Shown here in pieces: positions 8,722 through 16,825 of a stretch of DNA of 64,000 bases. Made by a program: the position numbers and the translations under genes. This DNA is from SKVR01 sp964491395 (GTDB taxonomy: Bacteria; Bacteroidota; Bacteroidia; Bacteroidales; UBA7960), in the NCBI GenBank assembly GCA_964491395.1, contig CAZBGI010000015.1, positions 1 through 64,000 on the forward strand, read 5' to 3'. Within the stretch, counting starts at the first letter, position 1, and each line of letters begins with the position of its first letter. Under the pieces are notes generated by a model, which saw only the letters and a program-made list of their open reading frames with translations, was not told the origin of the DNA and did no database searches.

Positions 8722-9951
8722 ATGGCACCTTTTATCCCCGAGGGAATTGTAAACCCCGAATTAAACCTTTTCTTTGCCTTGTTGCTGGGTATTGGTTTTG
8801 GCTATGTGCTCGAACAGGCCGGCTTTTCTTCCTCCCGTAAGCTGGCAGGCGTGTTTTACGGATACGATTTTGTTGTACTGCGCGTGTTCTTTACTGCGGG
8901 TGTTACAGCCATGGTAGGCTTAACTTTTTTAAGTTTCATGGGCTGGATCGATATGAGCCTTGTATATATCAACCCCCTCTACCTATGGCCAGCCCTGGCG
9001 GGTGGAGCCATTATGGGATTGGGATTTATCCTGGGTGGATATTGCCCGGGAACCAGTATCGTAGCGGCAACTGTAGGAAAAATTGATGCAATGTTGTTCC
9101 TGGTGGGTGCCGTAACAGGTATCTTTATTTTCGGTCATTATTACAACGACTGGGAGTCCTTTTATTCAGGCAGCTTCATGGGAAATCCTTTTATTTATGA
9201 AACCCTGGGCATGTCTCGTTCCTGGTTTGCCTTTGCCCTGGTTCTGGTAGCGGTTTTGGCCTTTGCCATTACCCAACGCATTGAGGACAACGTAAACCAA
9301 ACCCCCAAAGAAATCATCAGCCAGCGGCCTTCCTATGTATTGCCGGGTGCACTGCTTATCCTTTCAATGTTTGCCTTGCTGTTTCTTCCCGAACAGCGCA
9401 AAAGCAACGCCAGGGAAATTCCTCCTGGCGAGTTGCTCACATTGCTCCGGCAAAATGACAGGTTTGTGGATGCAGAAGAAGCTACCTATAAGATTATTGA
9501 GCAAGACCCGGATTTCATATTGATTGATGTAAGAACACCCGAAGAGTTTGAAAGGTTTGCTCTGCCCGGAGCGCTTAACATCACCATGGATGAGTTGCTG
9601 GGAAGAAGATACAGGGAGTTTTTCAGCAACAGCAATGCCAACGGGAAAAAAGTATTTTACAGTTACAGCGAAAGTGCTGCAGACATGGCCTGGACCGTTG
9701 CACGGCGGGCCGGATTTGAAGGAATTTACGTGCTGGAAGGAGGATTAAACGGATTGTTCGACACCTTGTTTAACGGCTCGGAAGTACCTGATGACCCCAA
9801 AAATATGGATGAAGAGTTTTCCGTACGCTTTTTCACAAAGGCCCGTCAGATGTTCAGAGAAGGGGAGGCACTACCCAAAGAAGCTTCCCAACCGGTTCCG
9901 GTAAGAACTATTATTGAACTGGAAACGCCCGGAGGAAGAGGAGGCTGCTGA
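8722..9951 (+). CDS. YeeE/YedE-type transporter, second half, fused to a cysteine-less rhodanese domain with GGC tail
   Basis: 409 aa. Residues 1-225 are the second YeeE half with the signature EQAGFSSSRKLAGVFYGYDF (31-50) and the motif GGYCPGTS (C108), plus a last membrane helix at about 206-223. Residues 235-350 are a rhodanese fold (FILIDVRTPEEFERFALPGA), but the catalytic cysteine position holds serine (S314 in VFYSYSES). A linker rich in Pro, Glu and Thr (about 380-405) ends in GGC with C409 last. C108 and C409 are the only cysteines. The fusion suggests sulfur passes between the transporter and a tail thiol; which side of the membrane the rhodanese faces is not resolved. Confidence 0.85.
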   Translation: MAPFIPEGIVNPELNLFFALLLGIGFGYVLEQAGFSSSRKLAGVFYGYDFVVLRVFFTAGVTAMVGLTFLSFMGWIDMSLVYINPLYLWPALAGGAIMGLGFILGGYCPGTSIVAATVGKIDAMLFLVGAVTGIFIFGHYYNDWESFYSGSFMGNPFIYETLGMSRSWFAFALVLVAVLAFAITQRIEDNVNQTPKEIISQRPSYVLPGALLILSMFALLFLPEQRKSNAREIPPGELLTLLRQNDRFVDAEEATYKIIEQDPDFILIDVRTPEEFERFALPGALNITMDELLGRRYREFFSNSNANGKKVFYSYSESAADMAWTVARRAGFEGIYVLEGGLNGLFDTLFNGSEVPDDPKNMDEEFSVRFFTKARQMFREGEALPKEASQPVPVRTIIELETPGGRGGC

Positions 9952-10038
9952 TATTACCATCGTAAACTTACCAAACAGCGCTTTAGAACCGAAGCATCGT
10001 ACGGAAAATTTTTCTTTTGAAACCAAAAAACAGACCTC

Positions 10039-10656
10039 ATGAACAATACAAGCAATCTTAACAATATCAGCCTGTTAGCCTTTGCATTTGTAGCCATCGT
10101 GGTGGTGGTAAACCTTTTAACCACCAACAACTATGGTCGCTCCAACAGACAAGTAGTCCAAACTCTGACAGAAAATCACTACATGATGAATTACCATCAG
10201 CTCAGAAACATTGCCGATGGAACATCAACCTCCCATGTGCTGATAGATCTCCGCTCTGAAGAAGCTTTTGCCAAGGGACATCTGCCCTCAGCCATCAATA
10301 TTCCCTTTGAAGATTTACTCAACAAAGAAAGCCTCAGATTACTAAACGAGCTAAAGAATCAAACCCCGGTTTTTTACGGGGCAAAGGAGTCTGAAGCACA
10401 GAATGCCCGGTTGCTTTTGCTGGCCAAAGGGCTTGATGAAAACATCATGGTTTTGGGAGGCAATTATGAAAGTGCCCGCAAGTATGCTGTTGAAAATTTT
10501 GAGCCTGCTTTTTCTAACTTTCAGGAAGAAAAAGCCCGGTATGATTACCCGAGGCTCATGGGAGCGAAAGAGGCAACTTCCGGTAAGCAACCACAATCTG
10601 AGGGAATTATTCCTGAAGTAAAAACCGAGACCCTCAGTACACAGGGTGGGTGCTAA
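10039..10656 (+). CDS. Small membrane-anchored rhodanese-like protein with GGC tail
   Basis: 205 aa. One N-terminal membrane helix (about 10-28) precedes a rhodanese-like fold (about 50-155; VLIDLRSEEAFAKGHLPSAI). The catalytic cysteine is replaced by glycine (G114 in PVFYGAKES). A linker (about 175-202) ends in GGC. C205 is the only cysteine in the whole protein. It is last in the operon, 87 bases after the YeeE fusion, and is followed by a hairpin. It cannot act as an ordinary rhodanese; a carrier or docking role using the tail thiol is inferred. Confidence 0.82.
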   Translation: MNNTSNLNNISLLAFAFVAIVVVVNLLTTNNYGRSNRQVVQTLTENHYMMNYHQLRNIADGTSTSHVLIDLRSEEAFAKGHLPSAINIPFEDLLNKESLRLLNELKNQTPVFYGAKESEAQNARLLLLAKGLDENIMVLGGNYESARKYAVENFEPAFSNFQEEKARYDYPRLMGAKEATSGKQPQSEGIIPEVKTETLSTQGGC

Positions 10657-10670
10657 CTGGCAGTTGCATT

Positions 10671-10700
10671 GTATTTCTCTGTAGCAGAGAGAAATATTTT
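10671..10700 (+). terminator. Candidate terminator of the sulfur operon
   Basis: An eight-base perfect stem (ATTTCTCT 10673-10680 with AGAGAAAT 10688-10695) with a seven-base loop is followed by a short T-rich run. It lies 16 bases after the last stop of the operon. Confidence 0.5.
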
Positions 10701-10852
10701 GCGTTTCCACAGCATTAACCGGCTGCTTTTCATTCTTTTAACAAGAAATCAAGGCAAGTAAGGCAAGTACATTTAACAGTTTCTTTTCCACAATTTGTTG
10801 CCGTGTGAGGTAAAAATTGCTATTTTTATCGATTATATCTCATTCAATTCCA

Positions 10853-13342
10853 ATGGCAATGGACTTTTCGCACAACCCGCAGTTAAAGCTGGCTTACGAT
10901 TTTGTTGAAAATACCGGGAAGAGCGTTTTTCTTACCGGAAGAGCGGGTACAGGGAAAACAACCTTTTTGCGCAACATCCGTACATCCACTTTTAAACGCT
11001 CGGTAGTGGTAGCTCCCACGGGAGTGGCGGCCATTAATGCCGGTGGTGTGACTATCCATTCCTTCTTTCAGTTGCCTTTTGGCCCTATTCTCCCTGATAA
11101 CGCAGCGACCCCCTCAAACCAGGAACAGGAAAAACGCTTCCTGAAACTCAACAAGGAGAAAATCAATATCATCCGCAGCCTCGATTTGCTCATTATTGAT
11201 GAAGTAAGTATGGTACGGGCAGATTTGCTTGATGGTATTGACAAAGTATTGCGCCGATACCGGCAAAAAAACATCCCCTTTGGAGGGGTGCAGCTACTGC
11301 TCATTGGCGATTTACAACAACTTCCCCCGGTGGTGAGAGACGAAGAAAAAGAATTACTCTCTCCCTGGTACACCACCTTTTTCTTTTTTGGCAGCCTTGC
11401 TTTGCGACAAACCCAATATGTAAGCATTGAGCTCAAACATATTTACCGGCAAACGGATCACAATTTTATCAACCTTCTCAACAAAGTAAGAGACAACCAA
11501 CTCGATAACCAGGTACTCTCACTGCTCAACCAAAGATACAGGCCGGAGGTGGGCGAGCTGCAAAACCAGGGATATGTTACCCTTACCACTCACAACCAGC
11601 AAGCCCGCAATATCAATTACGAAAGACTCGAAAGGCTCCCAAAAACCCAACGCCATTTTACGGCACGCATTGAGGGCGAATTTCCTGAATCGGCATATCC
11701 TACCGAACAGACCCTTACCCTGAAAACCGGGGCCCAGGTGATGTTCGTAAAAAATGACCCGGAAAAGTTGTTCTACAACGGAAAGACAGGCAAAGTAGTT
11801 GGAATGGATGATGATGTTATCTATGTGGAATGTCCCGGCGATGCCGATTCTATTGAAGTAACCAGACTGACATGGGAAAACAACCGCTACGCCCTGGATC
11901 CTGAAACCAAAGAGATCAAAGAAAACACCATTGGCACCTTTACCCAGTTTCCGCTCAAGCTTGCCTGGGCCATTACCATACACAAAAGCCAGGGCCTTAC
12001 TTTTGACAAGGCGATTGTGGATGCCAATGCAGCTTTTGCCCACGGTCAGGTGTATGTTGCCCTGAGTCGCTGTAAAACCCTGGAAGGTCTTGTGCTGAGT
12101 TCTCAAATCTCCCGCCAATCCATCAGGAATGATGACAGCATCAGAGATTTCACCCTGAATATTGAACAGAACCCGCCCAACGAGGGGATCCTTAACCAGT
12201 CACGTTTGCAGTTTCAGTATGAATTGCTGGAGGATTTATTCAATTTCTCTCCACTGCGCTACAGGTTGAACTATCTCAGAAAAGTGGCCGGCGACAATCC
12301 CGGCTCAGTTGATGAGGGGTTGCTGCCCCTGCTCCAGGAAGCAGACCGGTTCCTGCAAAAAGAGCTGATGGATATTGCCTCCAAATTCATGGTGGAAATC
12401 AACAAGCATGTAGAAAGACAGAAGGACATTGAAAGCAATACCCTCTTACAGGAACGGGTTTCCAAAGCGTGTAATTACTTTCTCCCAAAAATACAGACCA
12501 GCTTTGAGAATCTGGTAAACTCCCTTGACCTGGATGTTGACAACCGGCAGTTGCGGAAAACACTCAACGAATCACACCAACGGCTTACCATAGAGCTTGC
12601 CATGAAAAAAGCCTGCATGGAAGCCTGCAGGCAAGGATTTAAAACAACACTGTACCTGGAAACAAGAGCCAAAGCAGCCATTGATCCTGGCGGAAAATCA
12701 GGGGGCAGAAAAACCAAGGCTCTTTCAGCATCTGACACATCGCAACACCCTGAATTGATGAAAGCCTTGCGTGCCTGGAGAGACAAGGTAGCTGACCAAA
12801 CCAGCAAACCTATCTATGCGATTCTTCCCAAAAAATCGATGGTGGCCATTACCAATATCCTCCCCGCCACCAAAAAAGCATTGCAGGACATTCACGGAAT
12901 GGGAAAAGTAAAAGTGGCACAATACGGTGATGATATCATTTCCCTGGTGATGGATTATTGCACCAACAACGATATTGCTCCCAACTGGGAAACAGAGACC
13001 TCACAGGAAGAAAAGCCCCGGAAGACCCCTAAAAAACCCACTGCCGAAATCAGCCTTGAGCTTTTTGAACAGGGAAAGACGGTCGAAGAAGTGGCAGCAG
13101 AAAGAAACCTGGCCGTAAGCACCATTGAAGGGCACCTGGCGCAGCATGTAAAAACAGGCAGAATACCGGTAACCCAACTGGTTGCTCCCGAAAAAACAGA
13201 AACCGTTATACATTACCTTAATAACTTACAAGAGGAAACTACGCTTTCGGAAGTTAAAAATGCCCTGGGAGATACCTTTTCCTGGGCAGAACTAAGAATC
13301 ATCTATGCCCATTATCAATTCTCAAACCTGGATAATACCTGA
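10853..13342 (+). CDS. PIF1-like DNA helicase with HRDC and helix-turn-helix tail
   Basis: 829 aa from ATG 10853; the second ATG at 10859 is equally possible. Walker A is GRAGTGKTT (29-37) and Walker B is LLIIDEVSM (112-120). The C-terminal motor block LAWAITIHKSQGLTFDKAIV and the motif VYVALSRCKTLEGLVLSS are typical of superfamily 1B PIF1/RecD-like helicases. An HRDC-like nucleic-acid-binding domain follows at about 630-705 and a helix-turn-helix region at about 720-829 (ELFEQGKTVEEVAAERNL), as in many Bacteroidota homologues. Probable role: 5'-3' unwinding of structured DNA in replication or repair. It forms its own transcription unit. Confidence 0.9.
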   Translation: MAMDFSHNPQLKLAYDFVENTGKSVFLTGRAGTGKTTFLRNIRTSTFKRSVVVAPTGVAAINAGGVTIHSFFQLPFGPILPDNAATPSNQEQEKRFLKLNKEKINIIRSLDLLIIDEVSMVRADLLDGIDKVLRRYRQKNIPFGGVQLLLIGDLQQLPPVVRDEEKELLSPWYTTFFFFGSLALRQTQYVSIELKHIYRQTDHNFINLLNKVRDNQLDNQVLSLLNQRYRPEVGELQNQGYVTLTTHNQQARNINYERLERLPKTQRHFTARIEGEFPESAYPTEQTLTLKTGAQVMFVKNDPEKLFYNGKTGKVVGMDDDVIYVECPGDADSIEVTRLTWENNRYALDPETKEIKENTIGTFTQFPLKLAWAITIHKSQGLTFDKAIVDANAAFAHGQVYVALSRCKTLEGLVLSSQISRQSIRNDDSIRDFTLNIEQNPPNEGILNQSRLQFQYELLEDLFNFSPLRYRLNYLRKVAGDNPGSVDEGLLPLLQEADRFLQKELMDIASKFMVEINKHVERQKDIESNTLLQERVSKACNYFLPKIQTSFENLVNSLDLDVDNRQLRKTLNESHQRLTIELAMKKACMEACRQGFKTTLYLETRAKAAIDPGGKSGGRKTKALSASDTSQHPELMKALRAWRDKVADQTSKPIYAILPKKSMVAITNILPATKKALQDIHGMGKVKVAQYGDDIISLVMDYCTNNDIAPNWETETSQEEKPRKTPKKPTAEISLELFEQGKTVEEVAAERNLAVSTIEGHLAQHVKTGRIPVTQLVAPEKTETVIHYLNNLQEETTLSEVKNALGDTFSWAELRIIYAHYQFSNLDNT

Positions 13343-13799
13343 TTCTCTTTACCCCTTTCTTTCTTTCCCTTATTTTTTGGCAGTAAAAATCTGCAAAAAT
13401 ATTTCTCCGGCAGCATAAACCTTGCAGGTAATATATTTTAAGCAGCAATGCATACCCCGTGGGGCATTCAGCCTTTTTTAGGTTCATTCATCAGGCTCTT
13501 CTATCAAATTCTTTTGTTAAAATTCTTGCACCCCCTTTCAAACTAACGCAACCTTTGCAACTTATAAAGTACCTGGGAGAATTATTATGGCTGGAGAGAC
13601 CATCATTTTAAATAAACAATTTACGTTTTATTACTGAGACAGAATAAGTAAACCACGTAAAAACAAAATGCGTATACCAATACAAGCAATGATAAAACAG
13701 GGAACATGCAATAAAAAAACCGACACCCAACTCCTTAACGCGGGAGATTCTGCTGAAAGATACTAAACACAATTGGTGAACCAAAAATAAACATTACAC
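13343..13799. other. Intergenic region, no gene seen
   Basis: 457 bases between the helicase and the 216-residue hypothetical gene. A short hairpin (AATG 13447-13450 with CATT 13465-13468, closing CCCC/GGGG) followed by a T run after seven bases may terminate the helicase transcript. The rest is AT-rich with no convincing frame or RNA gene. Confidence 0.4.
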
Positions 13800-14450
13800 A
13801 TGAAGACTTACAATGGGGAAACAGATACATTAGAAGGAGAACTCAGGGAAATAATGGAAAGTTCTCACGCTGAAAAAACACCGCACTACGAGCGTTTTTT
13901 CTATACCCGTAATCTGCTCCAGAAAAAATACCATGAGTTTATTATGAAACTTGACGATAAGGAAGTTCTGGATAAACTCAGCCTACTTCTGAAATCACAA
14001 AACTTCAGCGAAGGAGAATTTGGCAAGTTGTTAAAGCGTATCGAAAAATGGAACAAGTTAGAAACACCTGTTCCCTTGCAGTATATTGAATTTCTTGGAT
14101 TAAAACCCATAAGTCTGGAAACTACAGCCAAAGCGGATATGAATGCGTTCAAAGAGGCGCTGAACTCCCCGGGTTCCCCAGAGGCCTTTTTTATCAATGT
14201 AAGTTCAGGTGTATTGAGAGTAGGGTTGCCTGAAAAGACAACAGAGGAAGAAGCCATTGAAATAGCCAGGAATTACGAAACCACCGAACCGGTAAAAACG
14301 CGCTACATCTGCATCAAAGATCTGAAAACCATTGTTATAGAGTCAAAAGAAAACTATTACACGATAACCTATCCACCGTTTCTGACTTTCCGTAAAAACC
14401 TGTTTATTCCGGGTACCAGTAGTTGCACCCCTGAAATGAATTGGGATTAA
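13800..14450 (+). CDS. Hypothetical protein
   Basis: 216 aa, not recognised. It is soluble, with no signal peptide or membrane helix. The first half (1-90) is charged and predicted helical; the second half alternates helices and strands. Codon use looks like the neighbours, and the ATG start follows a run of AT-rich sequence with no obvious Shine-Dalgarno. It stands alone between the helicase and the convergent aminotransferase. Confidence 0.7.
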   Translation: MKTYNGETDTLEGELREIMESSHAEKTPHYERFFYTRNLLQKKYHEFIMKLDDKEVLDKLSLLLKSQNFSEGEFGKLLKRIEKWNKLETPVPLQYIEFLGLKPISLETTAKADMNAFKEALNSPGSPEAFFINVSSGVLRVGLPEKTTEEEAIEIARNYETTEPVKTRYICIKDLKTIVIESKENYYTITYPPFLTFRKNLFIPGTSSCTPEMNWD

Positions 14451-14542
14451 CGAGCAGGATCCCACAAGCTATTCTAAGGATATGTTTCTTCCATTCACCA
14501 ACAACCATGTTCCCAGACGTGGAGAGTTCACTCTAATCTTTT

Positions 14543-15709
14543 TCAGGTTTCCATCTCACAGTACAATGCAAGGGCAGCCACCAACCGATCAATTTCCTCC
14601 GTGTTATTGAAGAAATTGCAGGATATCCTGATATTACCTGCTCTTATGGCAGTAACAATTCCTTGCTTTTGCATAAATTGCACGGCACCCTGATTATCTG
14701 CTCCGGGCAGATTAATGAGAACAATGGGTGATCTGTCCTGAATTTGTTTTACAGGAGATAGTATTTCGACAGGAATGGTTTTTAAACCCTCTACCAAATA
14801 CCCGGTTAGATAAGCTATTCGTTCCCTGATAAGGGCTCTTCCCGTCTCATTGATAAAGTCTATGGAAGCATCCAACCCGGCCATGGCCTGGAAATTCATC
14901 GTTCCGAAGTTATACTGGCCGGCATGTTCGAATTGTTTATAGGCAATATTTTTCCGGGTAGGGATGAAATCATCTTCGGGAGGTTCAACCCCCAGCCACC
15001 CGGCCATGGTGTTGGGATACATTTCCCGGAAACCCTCTGAGGTATAAAACAAGGAACCCGCCACACCGCACAGTCCCCATTTATGGAAGGAGGCAGTTAG
15101 TACATCAATATGCATCTTCTCGACATCTACTTCGTAGTAAGGGAATGCCTGGGTAGCATTGACCATAAAAAGCAGATCCATTTCATTGAGGGCTTTGCCT
15201 AGTTTTTCAATATTTAGCCTGAAACCGGTAGAATATTGAACATAACTGCACACCACCCCCATGGTTTTCTCATCAACGGCATCAAGGATACTTTCGATGG
15301 AATAAACGCCACTTACAGGTTTTACAAATTTTACGGGAATTCCCTGGAATTCAAACGGGATATGGGTGGATGGAAATTCATCCATGAGCGAAACCAGGTT
15401 GAAATCAAACGGGATGGAGCGTTTCAGGGAGGCAGCAACCATGTTGAAAGCTGTGGAGGTATTGTGGGCAAAACACAGGTTGCGGGCAGAAGTATTAAGC
15501 ATGTTTGCCAGTTTCTCCCTCAATCGGTTGCTCCGTTCCATATCTTCCGGAAAATACAGATCGCCAAACTGGTTAAGCTTTTTATAGGCCTCATGCACAG
15601 CTGCCAGCACGCGGTTAGGAACAGGACTCATGCCGGCACTTTGAAAATAAGCCAGATTTTGTGTTACAGGAAATTCATCGCGGATTTCATTCCAAAATTT
15701 CTCTTCCAT
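14543..15709 (-). CDS. Class V aminotransferase-fold PLP enzyme
   Basis: 388 aa. It has the fold of cysteine desulfurases, selenocysteine lyases and isopenicillin-N-epimerase-like enzymes. The PLP-binding lysine is K210 in TASFHKWGLCGVAG. The block that normally reads DGAQ before the lysine reads VNATQAFPYYEVDV here, so the aspartate that usually contacts the PLP ring nitrogen appears to be asparagine (N184). No cysteine-rich mobile loop typical of IscS/SufS is evident. Substrate unknown. It is last in a minus-strand run after CvpA, 55 bases apart. Confidence 0.82.
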   Translation of the reverse strand: MEEKFWNEIRDEFPVTQNLAYFQSAGMSPVPNRVLAAVHEAYKKLNQFGDLYFPEDMERSNRLREKLANMLNTSARNLCFAHNTSTAFNMVAASLKRSIPFDFNLVSLMDEFPSTHIPFEFQGIPVKFVKPVSGVYSIESILDAVDEKTMGVVCSYVQYSTGFRLNIEKLGKALNEMDLLFMVNATQAFPYYEVDVEKMHIDVLTASFHKWGLCGVAGSLFYTSEGFREMYPNTMAGWLGVEPPEDDFIPTRKNIAYKQFEHAGQYNFGTMNFQAMAGLDASIDFINETGRALIRERIAYLTGYLVEGLKTIPVEILSPVKQIQDRSPIVLINLPGADNQGAVQFMQKQGIVTAIRAGNIRISCNFFNNTEEIDRLVAALALYCEMET

Positions 15710-15764
15710 ATGGCGGTTTTATTTATCATTATCAAGCAACACCTGCATGAGATTCCTTGCAAAA

Positions 15765-16292
15765 TCACTCATCCTCAGGGGCAACAATCGTATTAAAGTC
15801 ATATTTAAAGCTGAAGGTATCCGAGCCTGGCAATAACCGGGGAACCAACCCGGCAACCTTATCATAAAGATAACTATTCTCCCGGGTTTCCTCAGACATG
15901 AAAGCCTGGTTTCGGTTGATATAATTGAAAAATATCAGCACAACGCTCAGAATAAAGGCAATTTTCAATGTACCGGCAACAAGCCCGGCAATGCGGTTGA
16001 GAAAATTAAGGCCCACGAGTTTAAAAAATTTCTCGATTATTCGGGCAATCAGTTTCACCACAATGATTACCAATATAAAAATGATAACAAAAGCTACAAT
16101 TTTAATGGCATTGGGGTTCCAGTCTACGTAATCGCTAAGTACCCCGGCCGCTACTCCTCCAAACATGGCTGCCAGGAAAGCTCCGGCAATAATCCCGATA
16201 AGAGAGGCAATTTCAAGCAGAAACCCCCGCGAGAATCCTCTGATGGCTCCTATGGCCAGCGGAATGGCCAATATGATATCTACATGATTCAT
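15765..16292 (-). CDS. CvpA family membrane protein
   Basis: 175 aa with four hydrophobic helices (about 5-35, 60-85, 108-125) and the N-terminal family block VDIILAIPLAIGAIRGFSRG. CvpA proteins are inner-membrane proteins first linked to colicin V production and envelope stress; the molecular role is uncertain. The C-terminal tail (130-175) is hydrophilic. It follows the EVE gene by 11 bases and is likely cotranscribed with it. Confidence 0.85.
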   Translation of the reverse strand: MNHVDIILAIPLAIGAIRGFSRGFLLEIASLIGIIAGAFLAAMFGGVAAGVLSDYVDWNPNAIKIVAFVIIFILVIIVVKLIARIIEKFFKLVGLNFLNRIAGLVAGTLKIAFILSVVLIFFNYINRNQAFMSEETRENSYLYDKVAGLVPRLLPGSDTFSFKYDFNTIVAPEDE

Positions 16293-16303
16293 GGTTATAC
16301 TCT

Positions 16304-16714
16304 TTACTTGCTTTCACCCAGTTGAACTATGGCATCAAACTCTTCCCTTTTCAGAGGCATGACAGAAAGCCGGGCTTGCTTGACAAGGGCTACATTTTCC
16401 AACCTTTCATCCTTTTTCACCTGTTCGAGGGTAACAGGCTTTTTAAGGGCCTGAACGGGAACCAGGTCCACTACTACCCAACGATCGTCGTCAGCGGTGG
16501 GATCAGGATAGAATTCCTTTACCACTTTGGCAATTCCCACCACTTCTTTATCTGACACGCTGTGATAAAACAAGACCAGATCGTCTTTTTTCATCTCCTT
16601 CAGGTTATTTCTTGCCTGGTAGTTTCTTACTCCTTCCCACATGGTCTTTCCTTCTTTATTAAACCGCTCCCAGGAATAAGCTGCCGGTTCTGATTTTACT
16701 AACCAATAATTCAT
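16304..16714 (-). CDS. EVE domain protein (THYN1-like)
   Basis: 136 aa, the full length of a single EVE (PUA-like) domain. It begins NYWLVKSEPAAYSWE and contains WEGVRNYQARNNLK and DLVLFYHS, all typical of this family. EVE domains resemble YTH and PUA folds and are thought to bind modified bases in DNA or RNA. No restriction genes are adjacent except the lone HsdR_N protein at 18834, beyond holA and amn. Confidence 0.9.
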   Translation of the reverse strand: MNYWLVKSEPAAYSWERFNKEGKTMWEGVRNYQARNNLKEMKKDDLVLFYHSVSDKEVVGIAKVVKEFYPDPTADDDRWVVVDLVPVQALKKPVTLEQVKKDERLENVALVKQARLSVMPLKREEFDAIVQLGESK

Positions 16715-16825
16715 GAATTTAAGTTTTAGTTATTTATTCGGATGATCAGATTTCCCCTACGTTACCCAATATTTCGCCCCAACAATAAACGCTGCCTGAT
16801 AGCATCGTACCGGTAGGATGCATCA

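Noticed and set aside
11519..12118. 199-codon antisense frame in the helicase
   Set aside because: Shadow of the helicase motor domain.
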